Positions 14,643 to 21,596 of a stretch of 34,162 bases of DNA are shown piece by piece. Position 1 is the first letter of the stretch; the number at the start of each line of letters is the position of its first letter. The position numbers and the translations under genes are program-made. The stretch comes from Clostridia bacterium (GTDB lineage Bacteria; Bacillota; Clostridia; Oscillospirales; CAG-272). Location of the stretch: NCBI GenBank assembly GCA_017483125.1, contig JAFULU010000238.1, positions 1 to 34,162 of the forward strand, written 5' to 3'. The notes under the pieces are model-generated. The model did no database searches. It had not been told where the DNA came from and saw nothing but the letters and a program-made list of their open reading frames with translations.

Positions 14643-16130
14643 TCAGCGGGGATTCTGCAGCTTGCGCAGGATGTTGGCGATCTGTCTGTCGAACTTCTTG
14701 CTGTTGGCCTGGTAAGAGGAAGTGAAGGTATTACCCGAATTGAGGGCGGCCTGCTCGAACAGACCGTTGAAGCCCAGATCGGTGAAGTACATAGCCATAT
14801 CGTAGGTACGGTTCAGGAAGATGAGATCCAGCATCTCGGAGGACTCCACGTCCTGGACGTTACGGGTGGTCAGCATGGTGTCATAGTAAGCGGGACGGAC
14901 CAGCTTCTGGGACAGAAGAGCGTAGGTCTCCAGCACCATGGAGAACTGCTCCATGTCACCCTTAGCCACCGTGGTGGGGATGGACAGGGTAGAGCCGATG
15001 GAGTGTCTCCAGGTGGTGTAGTTAGCCTGGGCCTTGTCGTACTTGGGCACGGGCACCACGCCGTACTCGCGCTCCATGTTGGCGTTCAGACCGCGCAGGT
15101 AGCTGGCGGCCTCACAGTAGAACAGGGAACGTCCCTGAATGAAGACGTCGCGGGAAATACCCTCGCTGCCGTGAGGAGCCACGTAGGTGGAGTTGTTCTC
15201 CTGGATGATGGAACGGGCCATATCCAGCACGTTCAGAGCCTGCTCCATCTTCTTGTCCAGCACCAGCTCGGGAACGTCCATGTCGCGGCTGTTCTCCACG
15301 TACTTCAGACCGGCACCGTAGAAGAAGGTGTTACCGATGGAGCCGGGGGTAGAGAAGCCGTAGGTATCGTTCTCGTCCCACTTACCGTCACCGTTCTCGG
15401 TAGCCAGCTGGCTGACAACGGAATTGAAATACTCGAGAGTCCAATCGCCCGCCTTAACGGTATCGTAGGGGTTGTCGATCTTGTACTCGGTGCGCAGCTC
15501 CTTGTTGAACATGAACACGAAGGTCACGTCATCGTCCACGATGTTGAAGGAGCCGTCCATGAAGAATACGCGGCCATCCAGAGCGAAGTCCAGCGTACCG
15601 GCATCCCACCACTCCTGCTCCAGATCCATGTCCAGATCCAGGTAGTTGTATAGATAGCCGGAGGTAGCGTTTCTGGCCGCGGTGTCGGCGGTGGTGGTAA
15701 TGAGGTGGAAGTCACCCGTACCGGTCTGAACCTCCGCCATGATGGCGCTGCCGATGGAGGGGTTGGGAGTGGGAACCAGCACGAAGTTCAGGTTGCAGTA
15801 CTCCTCAAAGAGGGTATTGCGCTCAAAGACGGCATCGTTGATGACACCGCTTCCGGTCTCGTCGCCGTTCTCGGGCTCGGCCTCCACCTCCTCGGTGTAG
15901 CCGCCGATGTCGTTGACGTAGATGATACCGAAGTCGTTTCCGCCCCAGTCCACCTCGGCGCGCAACTCGGTCAGGGCATCCTCAACGGGATCGGTCACGT
16001 TCTCGGTCTGCCCCGCGGTGGTATCGCCGGTCTCCTTTTGGGTGTCCTCGTTGTTCCCGCAGGCGGCAAAGACGGACACCACCATCAAAAGAGCCAGAAG
16101 CAGGCTCAGAAGACGGATTTTCTTACTCAT
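14643..16130 (-). CDS. Sugar ABC transporter substrate-binding lipoprotein (copy 1)
   Basis: 495 residues from the ATG at 16130 (AAAGGAG upstream). 'KKIRLLSLLLALLMVVSVF' with lipobox 'FAAC' near residue 21 anchors it to the outer membrane face. The rest fits family 1 extracellular solute-binding proteins: 'INDAVFERNTLFEEYCNL', 'NGYLYNYLDL', 'WTLEYFNSVVSQLATENGDG', 'YGVVPVPKYDKAQ' and 'PAYYDTMLTTRNVQD'. It is clearly paralogous to 17784-16297; both coding regions are exactly 1488 bases. No permease or ATPase gene is nearby. It has its own promoter and terminator. Ligand unknown, probably an oligosaccharide given the neighbours. Confidence 0.88.
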   Translation of the reverse strand: MSKKIRLLSLLLALLMVVSVFAACGNNEDTQKETGDTTAGQTENVTDPVEDALTELRAEVDWGGNDFGIIYVNDIGGYTEEVEAEPENGDETGSGVINDAVFERNTLFEEYCNLNFVLVPTPNPSIGSAIMAEVQTGTGDFHLITTTADTAARNATSGYLYNYLDLDMDLEQEWWDAGTLDFALDGRVFFMDGSFNIVDDDVTFVFMFNKELRTEYKIDNPYDTVKAGDWTLEYFNSVVSQLATENGDGKWDENDTYGFSTPGSIGNTFFYGAGLKYVENSRDMDVPELVLDKKMEQALNVLDMARSIIQENNSTYVAPHGSEGISRDVFIQGRSLFYCEAASYLRGLNANMEREYGVVPVPKYDKAQANYTTWRHSIGSTLSIPTTVAKGDMEQFSMVLETYALLSQKLVRPAYYDTMLTTRNVQDVESSEMLDLIFLNRTYDMAMYFTDLGFNGLFEQAALNSGNTFTSSYQANSKKFDRQIANILRKLQNPR

Positions 16131-16177
16131 AGCTTGTTTTCTCCTTTCAGCTGGAAGGTATGTGTTTCGCACTTTTC

Positions 16178-16206
16178 ATTGTATCATATTTTTCCTGTTT
16201 TGTCAA
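16178..16206 (-). promoter_or_regulatory. Sigma-A promoter of solute-binding protein copy 1
   Basis: Minus strand: TTGACA (16201-16206), 17-bp spacer, TACAAT (16178-16183), about 48 bases before the ATG at 16130. Confidence 0.85.
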
Positions 16207-16242
16207 GAACAAGTATCTCCGTACGGTGTTGACTCCTTGCAC

Positions 16243-16275
16243 AAAAAGAGAACCGAGCCGTAAAGGCCCGGTTCT
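16243..16275 (-). terminator. Terminator of solute-binding protein copy 2
   Basis: Stem AGAACCG.GCC with GGC.CGGTTCT (16249-16275, one mismatch) and TTTTT on the minus strand (16243-16247), 21 bases past the stop at 16297. Confidence 0.85.
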
Positions 16276-16296
16276 GTTGCGGAAAAACTGCTTGGA

Positions 16297-17784
16297 TCAG
16301 TCCTTCTCCAGCTTGCGCAGGATGGTCTTGAGCTTTCTGTCGAAGCTCTTGGCGGCGGCACTGTAGGAGGAGGCGAACTTCTCGGAGTTTGCGTTGTTGA
16401 CGTTGGACTTGAAGACGTCGTAGAAGCCCAGATCGAAGTAGAAGGCCAGATCGTACACGCGGTTCTGGAAGATGAGATCCAGCATCTCAGCGGACTCGGC
16501 GTCCTGGACACCGCGGCTCTTGAGCATGGTGTCGTAGTAGGCGGGCTTCAGCTTCTGGTGGGACAGGATGGCGTAGGCGGACATGATCTGACCGATGACC
16601 TCGGCGTCCTTCTCGGGGATAGCGGAGGTGACCGAGAAGGCAGAGCCGCTGTCGTGGGTCCAGGTGCGGTAGAACTCCTGAGCCTTGTCGTACTTCGGCA
16701 CGGGCAGAACGCCGTAGTTGCCGTCGGTCATCTCGCGGTTCAGCGCGGACAGATACTGGGCAACCTCGCCGTAGAACAGGCCGCGGCCCTCCTTGAAGGC
16801 AGTCAGGCCCTTGATCTCCTCACCGGGAGGAGACATGAAGGAGGCGTTGTTGTTGTGGTAGATGGCGCGGGACAGCTCCAGGACGTTCAGAGCCTTCTCC
16901 ATGTTGCTGGAGGAAGACAGGAACAGCTCGGGATAGTCAACGGTCTCGTCGTTGATGACGTAGCGCAGGTCGGAGGCCAGGAAGAAGGTGTTACCGTACT
17001 CCCAGGTGTTGATGAAGCCGTAGGTATCCAGCTCGTCCCACTTGCCGTCGCCGTTATCGTTGGAGATACCCTGAATGACGGTGTTGAAGTGATCCAGGGT
17101 CCACTCCCATGCCTTGACGGTGTCATAGGGGTTGGGAACCGTCTCGGAGTAGGTCTTGCGGAGATCCTTGTTGAAGATCAGGACGTAGGTCACGCCGTCG
17201 TCGCGGGTGTTGGTGGAGCCGGTCATGAAGTAGACGCCGTCAGCCAGCACGAAGTTGGCCGTACCGCTGTCCCACCACTCGCCGTCCAGGTCGATACCCA
17301 GGGCGTTGAAGTCGTAGAGGTAGCCGTTGGTCGCCAGAGCAGCCTGATCGCGGAGGGTGGTGTCCATGAACTGGAAGTCACCCGTGGGAGCGGAAGCCTC
17401 GGTGCGGGCCATGTTGGAGACGTCGCCCTCGATGTTGCCGTACACCAGCTTGCAGCGCTCCTCCAGAAGGGTGTTGCGCTCGTAGACCGCGTCGTTGATG
17501 ATCTGGCTGGCGCCGCCATCCTTATCGACGGTCTCGTTGACGCCGTAGTTCTCTTCCTTCTGGGCACCGCCGTACAGAACGGTGAATTCACGGCCGCCGT
17601 AGTCGATGTCGCCCAGAGCGTCCAGAGCGGCCTGTACGGAATCAGACGTCTCGCCCTCGTCTGTGGCCTCTCCCGAGGTCTTGTCCTCGGTACCCTCGTT
17701 GGTATCGCCGCAAGCGACAAGACCCGAAAGCAGGATCAGACCGGCCATGAGCAGACACAATAGCTTGGTCAGTTTGGTTTTCAT
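16297..17784 (-). CDS. Sugar ABC transporter substrate-binding lipoprotein (copy 2)
   Basis: 495 residues from the ATG at 17784, preceded by a near-perfect AAGGAGGT; the open frame continues 34 codons upstream without a ribosome site and is not used. Lipobox 'LVAC' near residue 24, followed by a low-complexity acidic linker. It aligns with copy 1 along its length: 'INDAVYERNTLLEERCKL', 'NGYLYDFNALGIDLDGEWW', 'VPNPYDTVKAWEWTLDHFN', 'YGVLPVPKYDKAQ', 'KPAYYDTMLKSRGVQDAES' and the C-terminal 'KSFDRKLKTILRKLEKD'. No transporter membrane subunits are in the window. Separate promoter and terminator mean the two copies can be expressed independently. Confidence 0.88.
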   Translation of the reverse strand: MKTKLTKLLCLLMAGLILLSGLVACGDTNEGTEDKTSGEATDEGETSDSVQAALDALGDIDYGGREFTVLYGGAQKEENYGVNETVDKDGGASQIINDAVYERNTLLEERCKLVYGNIEGDVSNMARTEASAPTGDFQFMDTTLRDQAALATNGYLYDFNALGIDLDGEWWDSGTANFVLADGVYFMTGSTNTRDDGVTYVLIFNKDLRKTYSETVPNPYDTVKAWEWTLDHFNTVIQGISNDNGDGKWDELDTYGFINTWEYGNTFFLASDLRYVINDETVDYPELFLSSSSNMEKALNVLELSRAIYHNNNASFMSPPGEEIKGLTAFKEGRGLFYGEVAQYLSALNREMTDGNYGVLPVPKYDKAQEFYRTWTHDSGSAFSVTSAIPEKDAEVIGQIMSAYAILSHQKLKPAYYDTMLKSRGVQDAESAEMLDLIFQNRVYDLAFYFDLGFYDVFKSNVNNANSEKFASSYSAAAKSFDRKLKTILRKLEKD

Positions 17785-17906
17785 GTGAAACCTCCTTATA
17801 AAATAATGGAAACACACCGCGTGCCTTGGCCTGTAAATCAACGGAACCCACAAGGAAAGCGGCGCGTATATGGGCAACCTGCACAAGATCGCCTCGATAC
17901 CTCATT

Positions 17907-17935
17907 ATTATAGCACAAAATTGCGTACAAGTCAA
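17907..17935 (-). promoter_or_regulatory. Sigma-A promoter of solute-binding protein copy 2
   Basis: Minus strand: TTGACT (17930-17935), 17-bp spacer, perfect TATAAT (17907-17912). The 5' leader to the ATG at 17784 is about 115 bases; I see no known riboswitch in it. Confidence 0.87.
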
Positions 17936-17991
17936 CCATCAACGGTCATTTTTTTTGTTTTCGGTGAAATCACCAAAAAATCCCCTCCGCG

Positions 17992-18022
17992 AAAAAGAAA
18001 ACCGCCCCCGACGGAGGCGGTT
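17992..18022 (-). terminator. Terminator of hisK
   Basis: Stem AACCGCC with GGCGGTT (18000-18022) followed by TTCTTTTT on the minus strand (17992-17999), directly past the stop at 18028. Confidence 0.85.
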
Positions 18023-18027
18023 GAGAC

Positions 18028-18804
18028 TCAGTTTTTCGCGTGGGGACGGATGAGGGTCAGGGTCTCGATGCGCTTCAGCCCCAGGGAGCGGAGGAAGGCG
18101 TCGGCTTGGGCCTCCAGCTCGGGCTGCTCCAGCCAGGAGGGGGCGTGGGCGTCCCAACCCAGGATGACCTTGTTGCCAACGGCGGCGGCCTCCTCCCAGA
18201 AGACGGGATGGGGGTAGTGGCGGTGAGTACCCAGGCCCAGAAGATTGTACTCCAACGGCACCCCGCAGGCCTTTGCCTCCCGGCAGAGGCGGCGCATTTC
18301 GGCGCGGTAGACAGACTCCTCCCCGCGGAAGTTGAGGATATCGGGGTGGACCATGCAGGAGAAGGCCCCCGTGTTCAGTCCCTCGGCGCACTGATCCACG
18401 TAGTGGGAGAGCACCGCCTCGCTGTCGGTGGCCGCGCCCGTGTAGGTGCCGCCCTTCTCGAAGTCCAGGAAATGCTGACCCATGACCAGATACTCGTAGG
18501 GGTGAGGCTCCAGCAGGCGGAGCAGATCGTTGAAGAGGGTGGGCAGGTACTCGGCCTCAAAGCCGACGTGGATATCGATCTCCCCGCGGTACTCCTCCTT
18601 GAGGGCGCAGAGGGTCTGCACGTAATCGGCGGTCTCATCGGGCTGCATCCGCATTCCCGAGCGGAAGTCGGTATAGGGCTGGGGGACGTGGTCGGCAAAG
18701 CCGAAGATCTTGAAGCCCTCCTTGAGGGCGGCCTCAATGTACCGCCGCTCGCCGGTTTCGGCGTGGTTACAGCGGTGGGTGTGGGCGTGGTAATTGGTTT
18801 TCAT
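18028..18804 (-). CDS. hisK: Histidinol-phosphatase, PHP family
   Basis: 258 residues. The PHP superfamily metal motif is at the N-terminus, 'NYHAHTHRCNHAETG', with 'FGFADHVPQPY' near 35, 'HVGFEAEYLP' near 80, 'VMGQHFLD' near 108, 'MVHPDILNF' near 152 and the final 'LGWDAHAP' near 220. This set of His/Asp/Glu ligands matches HisJ/HisK-type histidinol-phosphatase, which makes histidinol from histidinol phosphate. No other histidine genes are near, so other phosphate-ester substrates are possible. The ATG at 18804 has only a distant GAGG upstream. It lies 81 bases after the 18886 gene on the same strand and ends at a good terminator. Confidence 0.82.
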   Translation of the reverse strand: MKTNYHAHTHRCNHAETGERRYIEAALKEGFKIFGFADHVPQPYTDFRSGMRMQPDETADYVQTLCALKEEYRGEIDIHVGFEAEYLPTLFNDLLRLLEPHPYEYLVMGQHFLDFEKGGTYTGAATDSEAVLSHYVDQCAEGLNTGAFSCMVHPDILNFRGEESVYRAEMRRLCREAKACGVPLEYNLLGLGTHRHYPHPVFWEEAAAVGNKVILGWDAHAPSWLEQPELEAQADAFLRSLGLKRIETLTLIRPHAKN

Positions 18805-18885
18805 GGGGGTAGTATGCCTCGGTTTCTTTGAATGTATGTAGTGAGAACGGGTAAATAGCCCGTAGAGACCGCCAAAAAAGCCGTC

Positions 18886-20421
18886 TTATCGTTTACTCAT
18901 ATCCAGCTTGACCGCGCCCGTGGGCACCAGACGGTAGCCCTCCTCGGTCTCCTCCACGCGGCAGCCCGTCACAGGCAGGGCGTAGTCGTAGCCGTTGTGG
19001 GTGTAGCGGAACTCGCCGTCCTCATAGGCGACCGTAGTCTCGTGGGGGACACCCACCGAGTAGGTCAGGATACCGCAGCCCTCGAAGGAGATGCCCTTGG
19101 GAGAGAGGTAGATCAGGCCGTGGATACCGTTCTCGAAGCGGAGGATCACCTCCATGGCCTGTCCGTGCTCCACGCAGGTAAAGCCCCTGGGGCGGACGGT
19201 GAATTCCACGGACAGGGCGCAATCCTTCCCTTCCTTGCTCCAGATGCGGCCATCCACCATGGGGAGGTTATCGTAAACCGCGTCCCAGGCCTCGCAGGGG
19301 CGTTCGGTGAAGCGCTCGGTATAGCGGTCGTCAAACTTGTTGAGGTCGCGGATGAAGAGCTTGTTTCCCTGCTGGAAGATATTCACGCGGTAGTTGGCGC
19401 AGCTGTACCACACAGAGCGGCAGACCTTGGCGGGGTCGGAGCCGTCGTGAGCCCAGTCCCCGTAGGCGGTCAGGGCGGTGGCGGGGGTGACCGTCATGCT
19501 CGCCCGCATATCCGCGCCGGTGTCCCCCAGCTTCTGGACGGTGAGAAGACCCTGATCGCGGTAGGCGGCGATCTTCTCGGCCTGCATACGGTAGCCGTTC
19601 TGAATCCACTCCCAGCCGAAGCTGTTCTCCTGGCCCGTGGTCATCTGGGAGAAGGTCAGGCAGGGATTCTTGTAGTAGGTCTCCAGATACCAGTCCACCA
19701 CGTTGGGATCGGCACCGGGGCCCCAGACAGGCTCCATGGTGGGACAGCCCGAGAGCTTGTCGGCGTACTTGCTCTCGTCAAAGCCATAGATGGGGTCGAT
19801 ACCCAGCATACGGAAGACGGGGGTCCTGCACCCCGCCTCGGGGGTCCCCGCGGGGCAGAGCATATTGTTGCGGGAGGGGTAGTAGCCGCCGCTGTAGTAG
19901 CCGCCCCAGAGGGTGTAGGCGTCCACGCCCCACTGCTCACGGCAGATGCAGATGGCGGAGAGGTCGTACTTGTCGCTCATGTAGTTGACCGAATGGGTAT
20001 CCAGGAGCCAGGAGCCCGCCACCTTGGGGTAGAAGCCAAAGGTCTCCTTGAAGAGGCGGAAGGCCTCGTCGATGAGGGCTTCCCTCTGCTCGGGGGTGTA
20101 TGCGGGGAGGAAGCCGGGGTTGACGAACCAGTCCCAATCGTAGCCGGGACGGCCTCTCCACTCGATGCCCACGGCCTCGGTGAGGGGGCGGCCCATCTCG
20201 AACCACAGGCCCAGCTCCATATGCTCGTCCAGCTCGGCCTTCATCAGCTCCGCCATGTCGGGGCGGATGAGGGCGTCGTACTGGAGAAGGACGGTATGGT
20301 CGAAGCCGTAGCTCTTGTTGATGGCGATCTCCTCCTTGATGGGGGTATAGAGATCCTGCCACGGCTGGCGGGGCTCACAGCCGCGGACGAAATTGACGAG
20401 GTTCATGATGCGCTTTTGCAT
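18886..20421 (-). CDS. Large conserved-looking protein of unknown function, possible TIM-barrel carbohydrate enzyme
   Basis: 511 residues from the ATG at 20421 (AAAGGA upstream); an extra 69 codons of open frame run through repeat DNA and are not used. No signal peptide. The N-terminal half has an enzyme-like layout: 'NLVNFVRGCEPRQPWQDLY', 'HMELGLWFEMGRPLTEAVG', 'FYPKVAGSWLLDTHSVNYM', 'SAICICREQWGVDAYTLWG', 'YYSGGYYPSRNNMLCPAG'. The pattern recalls the DUF3863/DUF3864 proteins of Bacteroides and polysaccharide-deacetylase or glycosidase barrels, but I cannot identify catalytic residues. The C-terminal half looks beta-rich. Its expression may have been altered by a repeat inserted at its promoter (see 20484-20515). 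Confidence 0.6.
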   Translation of the reverse strand: MQKRIMNLVNFVRGCEPRQPWQDLYTPIKEEIAINKSYGFDHTVLLQYDALIRPDMAELMKAELDEHMELGLWFEMGRPLTEAVGIEWRGRPGYDWDWFVNPGFLPAYTPEQREALIDEAFRLFKETFGFYPKVAGSWLLDTHSVNYMSDKYDLSAICICREQWGVDAYTLWGGYYSGGYYPSRNNMLCPAGTPEAGCRTPVFRMLGIDPIYGFDESKYADKLSGCPTMEPVWGPGADPNVVDWYLETYYKNPCLTFSQMTTGQENSFGWEWIQNGYRMQAEKIAAYRDQGLLTVQKLGDTGADMRASMTVTPATALTAYGDWAHDGSDPAKVCRSVWYSCANYRVNIFQQGNKLFIRDLNKFDDRYTERFTERPCEAWDAVYDNLPMVDGRIWSKEGKDCALSVEFTVRPRGFTCVEHGQAMEVILRFENGIHGLIYLSPKGISFEGCGILTYSVGVPHETTVAYEDGEFRYTHNGYDYALPVTGCRVEETEEGYRLVPTGAVKLDMSKR

Positions 20422-20483
20422 GAGGGTGTTCCTTTCTGATTGGGGGTATTGAACTGTTTGGCAGAACGGAAAAGGTAATTTGG

Positions 20484-20515
20484 GGGTGACGGGCGGCCAC
20501 ACAGGGCTACCCCTA
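20484..20515. repeat. GTAGGGG-type palindromic repeat half at a likely promoter
   Basis: On the minus strand the sequence begins TGTAGGGGTAGCCCTGTG and closes with GCCGCCCGTCA, the style of the other GTAGGG repeats here (20555, 25318, 32837). Directly upstream on the minus strand is TTGACA (20533-20538); exactly 17 bases on, where a -10 hexamer is expected (20510-20515), the repeat supplies TAGGGG. Confidence 0.5.
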
Positions 20516-20554
20516 CATTCCAAAAAAGATCTTGTCAAACAAAGAAATATGCTT

Positions 20555-20660
20555 GTAGGGAGCGACGCCCTCGTCGCTCCTAAAACCGAAAACGGGCGGT
20601 CTCTTACGGGGAGCTGGTCATGATCCACATTTCAGGAGCGACGGGGGCGTCGCTCCCTAC
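20555..20660. repeat. Miniature inverted-repeat element, GTAGGGAGCGACG type
   Basis: The arms at 20555-20581 and 20634-20660 are reverse complements with 26 of 27 bases matching, and enclose 52 bases. Each arm is itself a hairpin (GGAGCGACG with CGTCGCTCC). The outer end of the right arm holds the TAG stop codon of mtnN (20657-20659). Confidence 0.85.
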
Positions 20661-21391
20661 TCGGTCACTCTCCAATTCTCCACGAACTTGAGCATGACCT
20701 CGGTGGCCGTCTTGGCTGCGGCGGCCAGGAAGGTGGGGTAATCGGCGAAGGCGTTCTCGTCCCCGCCGTCGGAGATGGCGCGGAGGATGCCGTAGGGGGT
20801 GCCGTTCACATAGCAGACCTGGCCGATGGCGGCACCCTCCATCTCGCAGGCGATGACGGGCTTGTCGGGCGTGTCAAAGCTGTCCTTGATGCGCTCCTTG
20901 TCGGAAGTACGGCAGATGAACTGATCCCCCGAGGCAACGGTACCCCGCATATAGGGGACACCCTCACTGCCCACGGCGGCGGCCAGGGCGGCGGTGACGG
21001 TGGTGTCGGTGGGGATGTAGATGATATTGATGCCCGAGATCAGCCCCACGGGATCTCCGATGGGGGAGGTGTCCATATCGTGCTGGACCACCTGCTCGGC
21101 CAGGGCGATCTGCCCGATGGAGAGGGACTCGGAGAGGGTCCCCGCCACGCCGCTGTTGATGATGCAGTCGGGGGCGTACTTCAGAATCATGGTCTGGGCG
21201 CACATGGCGGCGAAGACCTTGCCGATGCCGCACTTGGCGCAGACCACCTTTTTGCCCTTCAGGTCGCCGTAGACAAAGGTCATGTTGCCCACGGTCTCGC
21301 ACTCGGTATTGGTCATGGCGGCGCAGAGTGCCTCTACCTCGATCTGCATGGCACCGATGATGCCGATGGCGGCTTTCTTGATCTCGTTCAT
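20657..21391 (-). CDS. mtnN: 5'-methylthioadenosine/S-adenosylhomocysteine nucleosidase
   Basis: 244 residues. The enzyme cleaves adenine from methylthioadenosine and S-adenosylhomocysteine in the cytoplasm, feeding methionine salvage and removing inhibitors of methylation. Seen: 'IGIIGAMQIEVEAL' (catalytic Glu near the N-terminus), 'CGIGKVFAAMCAQ', 'INSGVAGTLSESLSIGQIAL' and 'ACEMEGAAIGQVCY...RAISDGG' with the ribose-binding Met-Glu and the catalytic Asp. GGAGG precedes the ATG at 21391. The stop codon comes from the GTAGGG repeat, so the last residues may differ from relatives. It is transcribed divergently from the 21597 gene, with its own consensus promoter. Confidence 0.92.
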   Translation of the reverse strand: MNEIKKAAIGIIGAMQIEVEALCAAMTNTECETVGNMTFVYGDLKGKKVVCAKCGIGKVFAAMCAQTMILKYAPDCIINSGVAGTLSESLSIGQIALAEQVVQHDMDTSPIGDPVGLISGINIIYIPTDTTVTAALAAAVGSEGVPYMRGTVASGDQFICRTSDKERIKDSFDTPDKPVIACEMEGAAIGQVCYVNGTPYGILRAISDGGDENAFADYPTFLAAAAKTATEVMLKFVENWRVTE

Positions 21392-21430
21392 AGCTTTACG
21401 TCCTCCGTAAGACGGTGTTTTTTCGGGAAT

Positions 21431-21459
21431 ATTGTACCACAGCGGGGGCGCTTTGTCAA
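21431..21459 (-). promoter_or_regulatory. Sigma-A promoter of mtnN
   Basis: Minus strand: TTGACA (21454-21459), 17-bp spacer, TACAAT (21431-21436). Confidence 0.87.
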
Positions 21460-21531
21460 GATTTTCGAGGGGCAGAACAGGGAAAAACCCACGAAATCAC
21501 GGTAAAATTTCCACTTTTCGGTCCCGCCCCA

Positions 21532-21560
21532 TTTACAAGGGCGAGAAAATATGCTACAAT
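21532..21560 (+). promoter_or_regulatory. Sigma-A promoter of the GH28-like gene
   Basis: TTTACA (21532-21537), 17-bp spacer, TACAAT (21555-21560). It lies after the start of the longest open frame (21432) and so argues for the downstream ATG at 21597. Confidence 0.83.
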
Positions 21561-21596
21561 ACCTTCATAGGAAACCACCCCGAAAGGAGTCTTCAT

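Noticed and set aside
17962..17973. GGTGAAATCACC hairpin near a run of A as a terminator
   Set aside because: The stem is short, T-runs are on the wrong side for either strand, and it lies upstream of the copy 2 promoter.
20422..20628. 69-codon extension of the 18886 gene
   Set aside because: It runs through a repeat and past a ribosome site; no relative-like sequence is seen in it.
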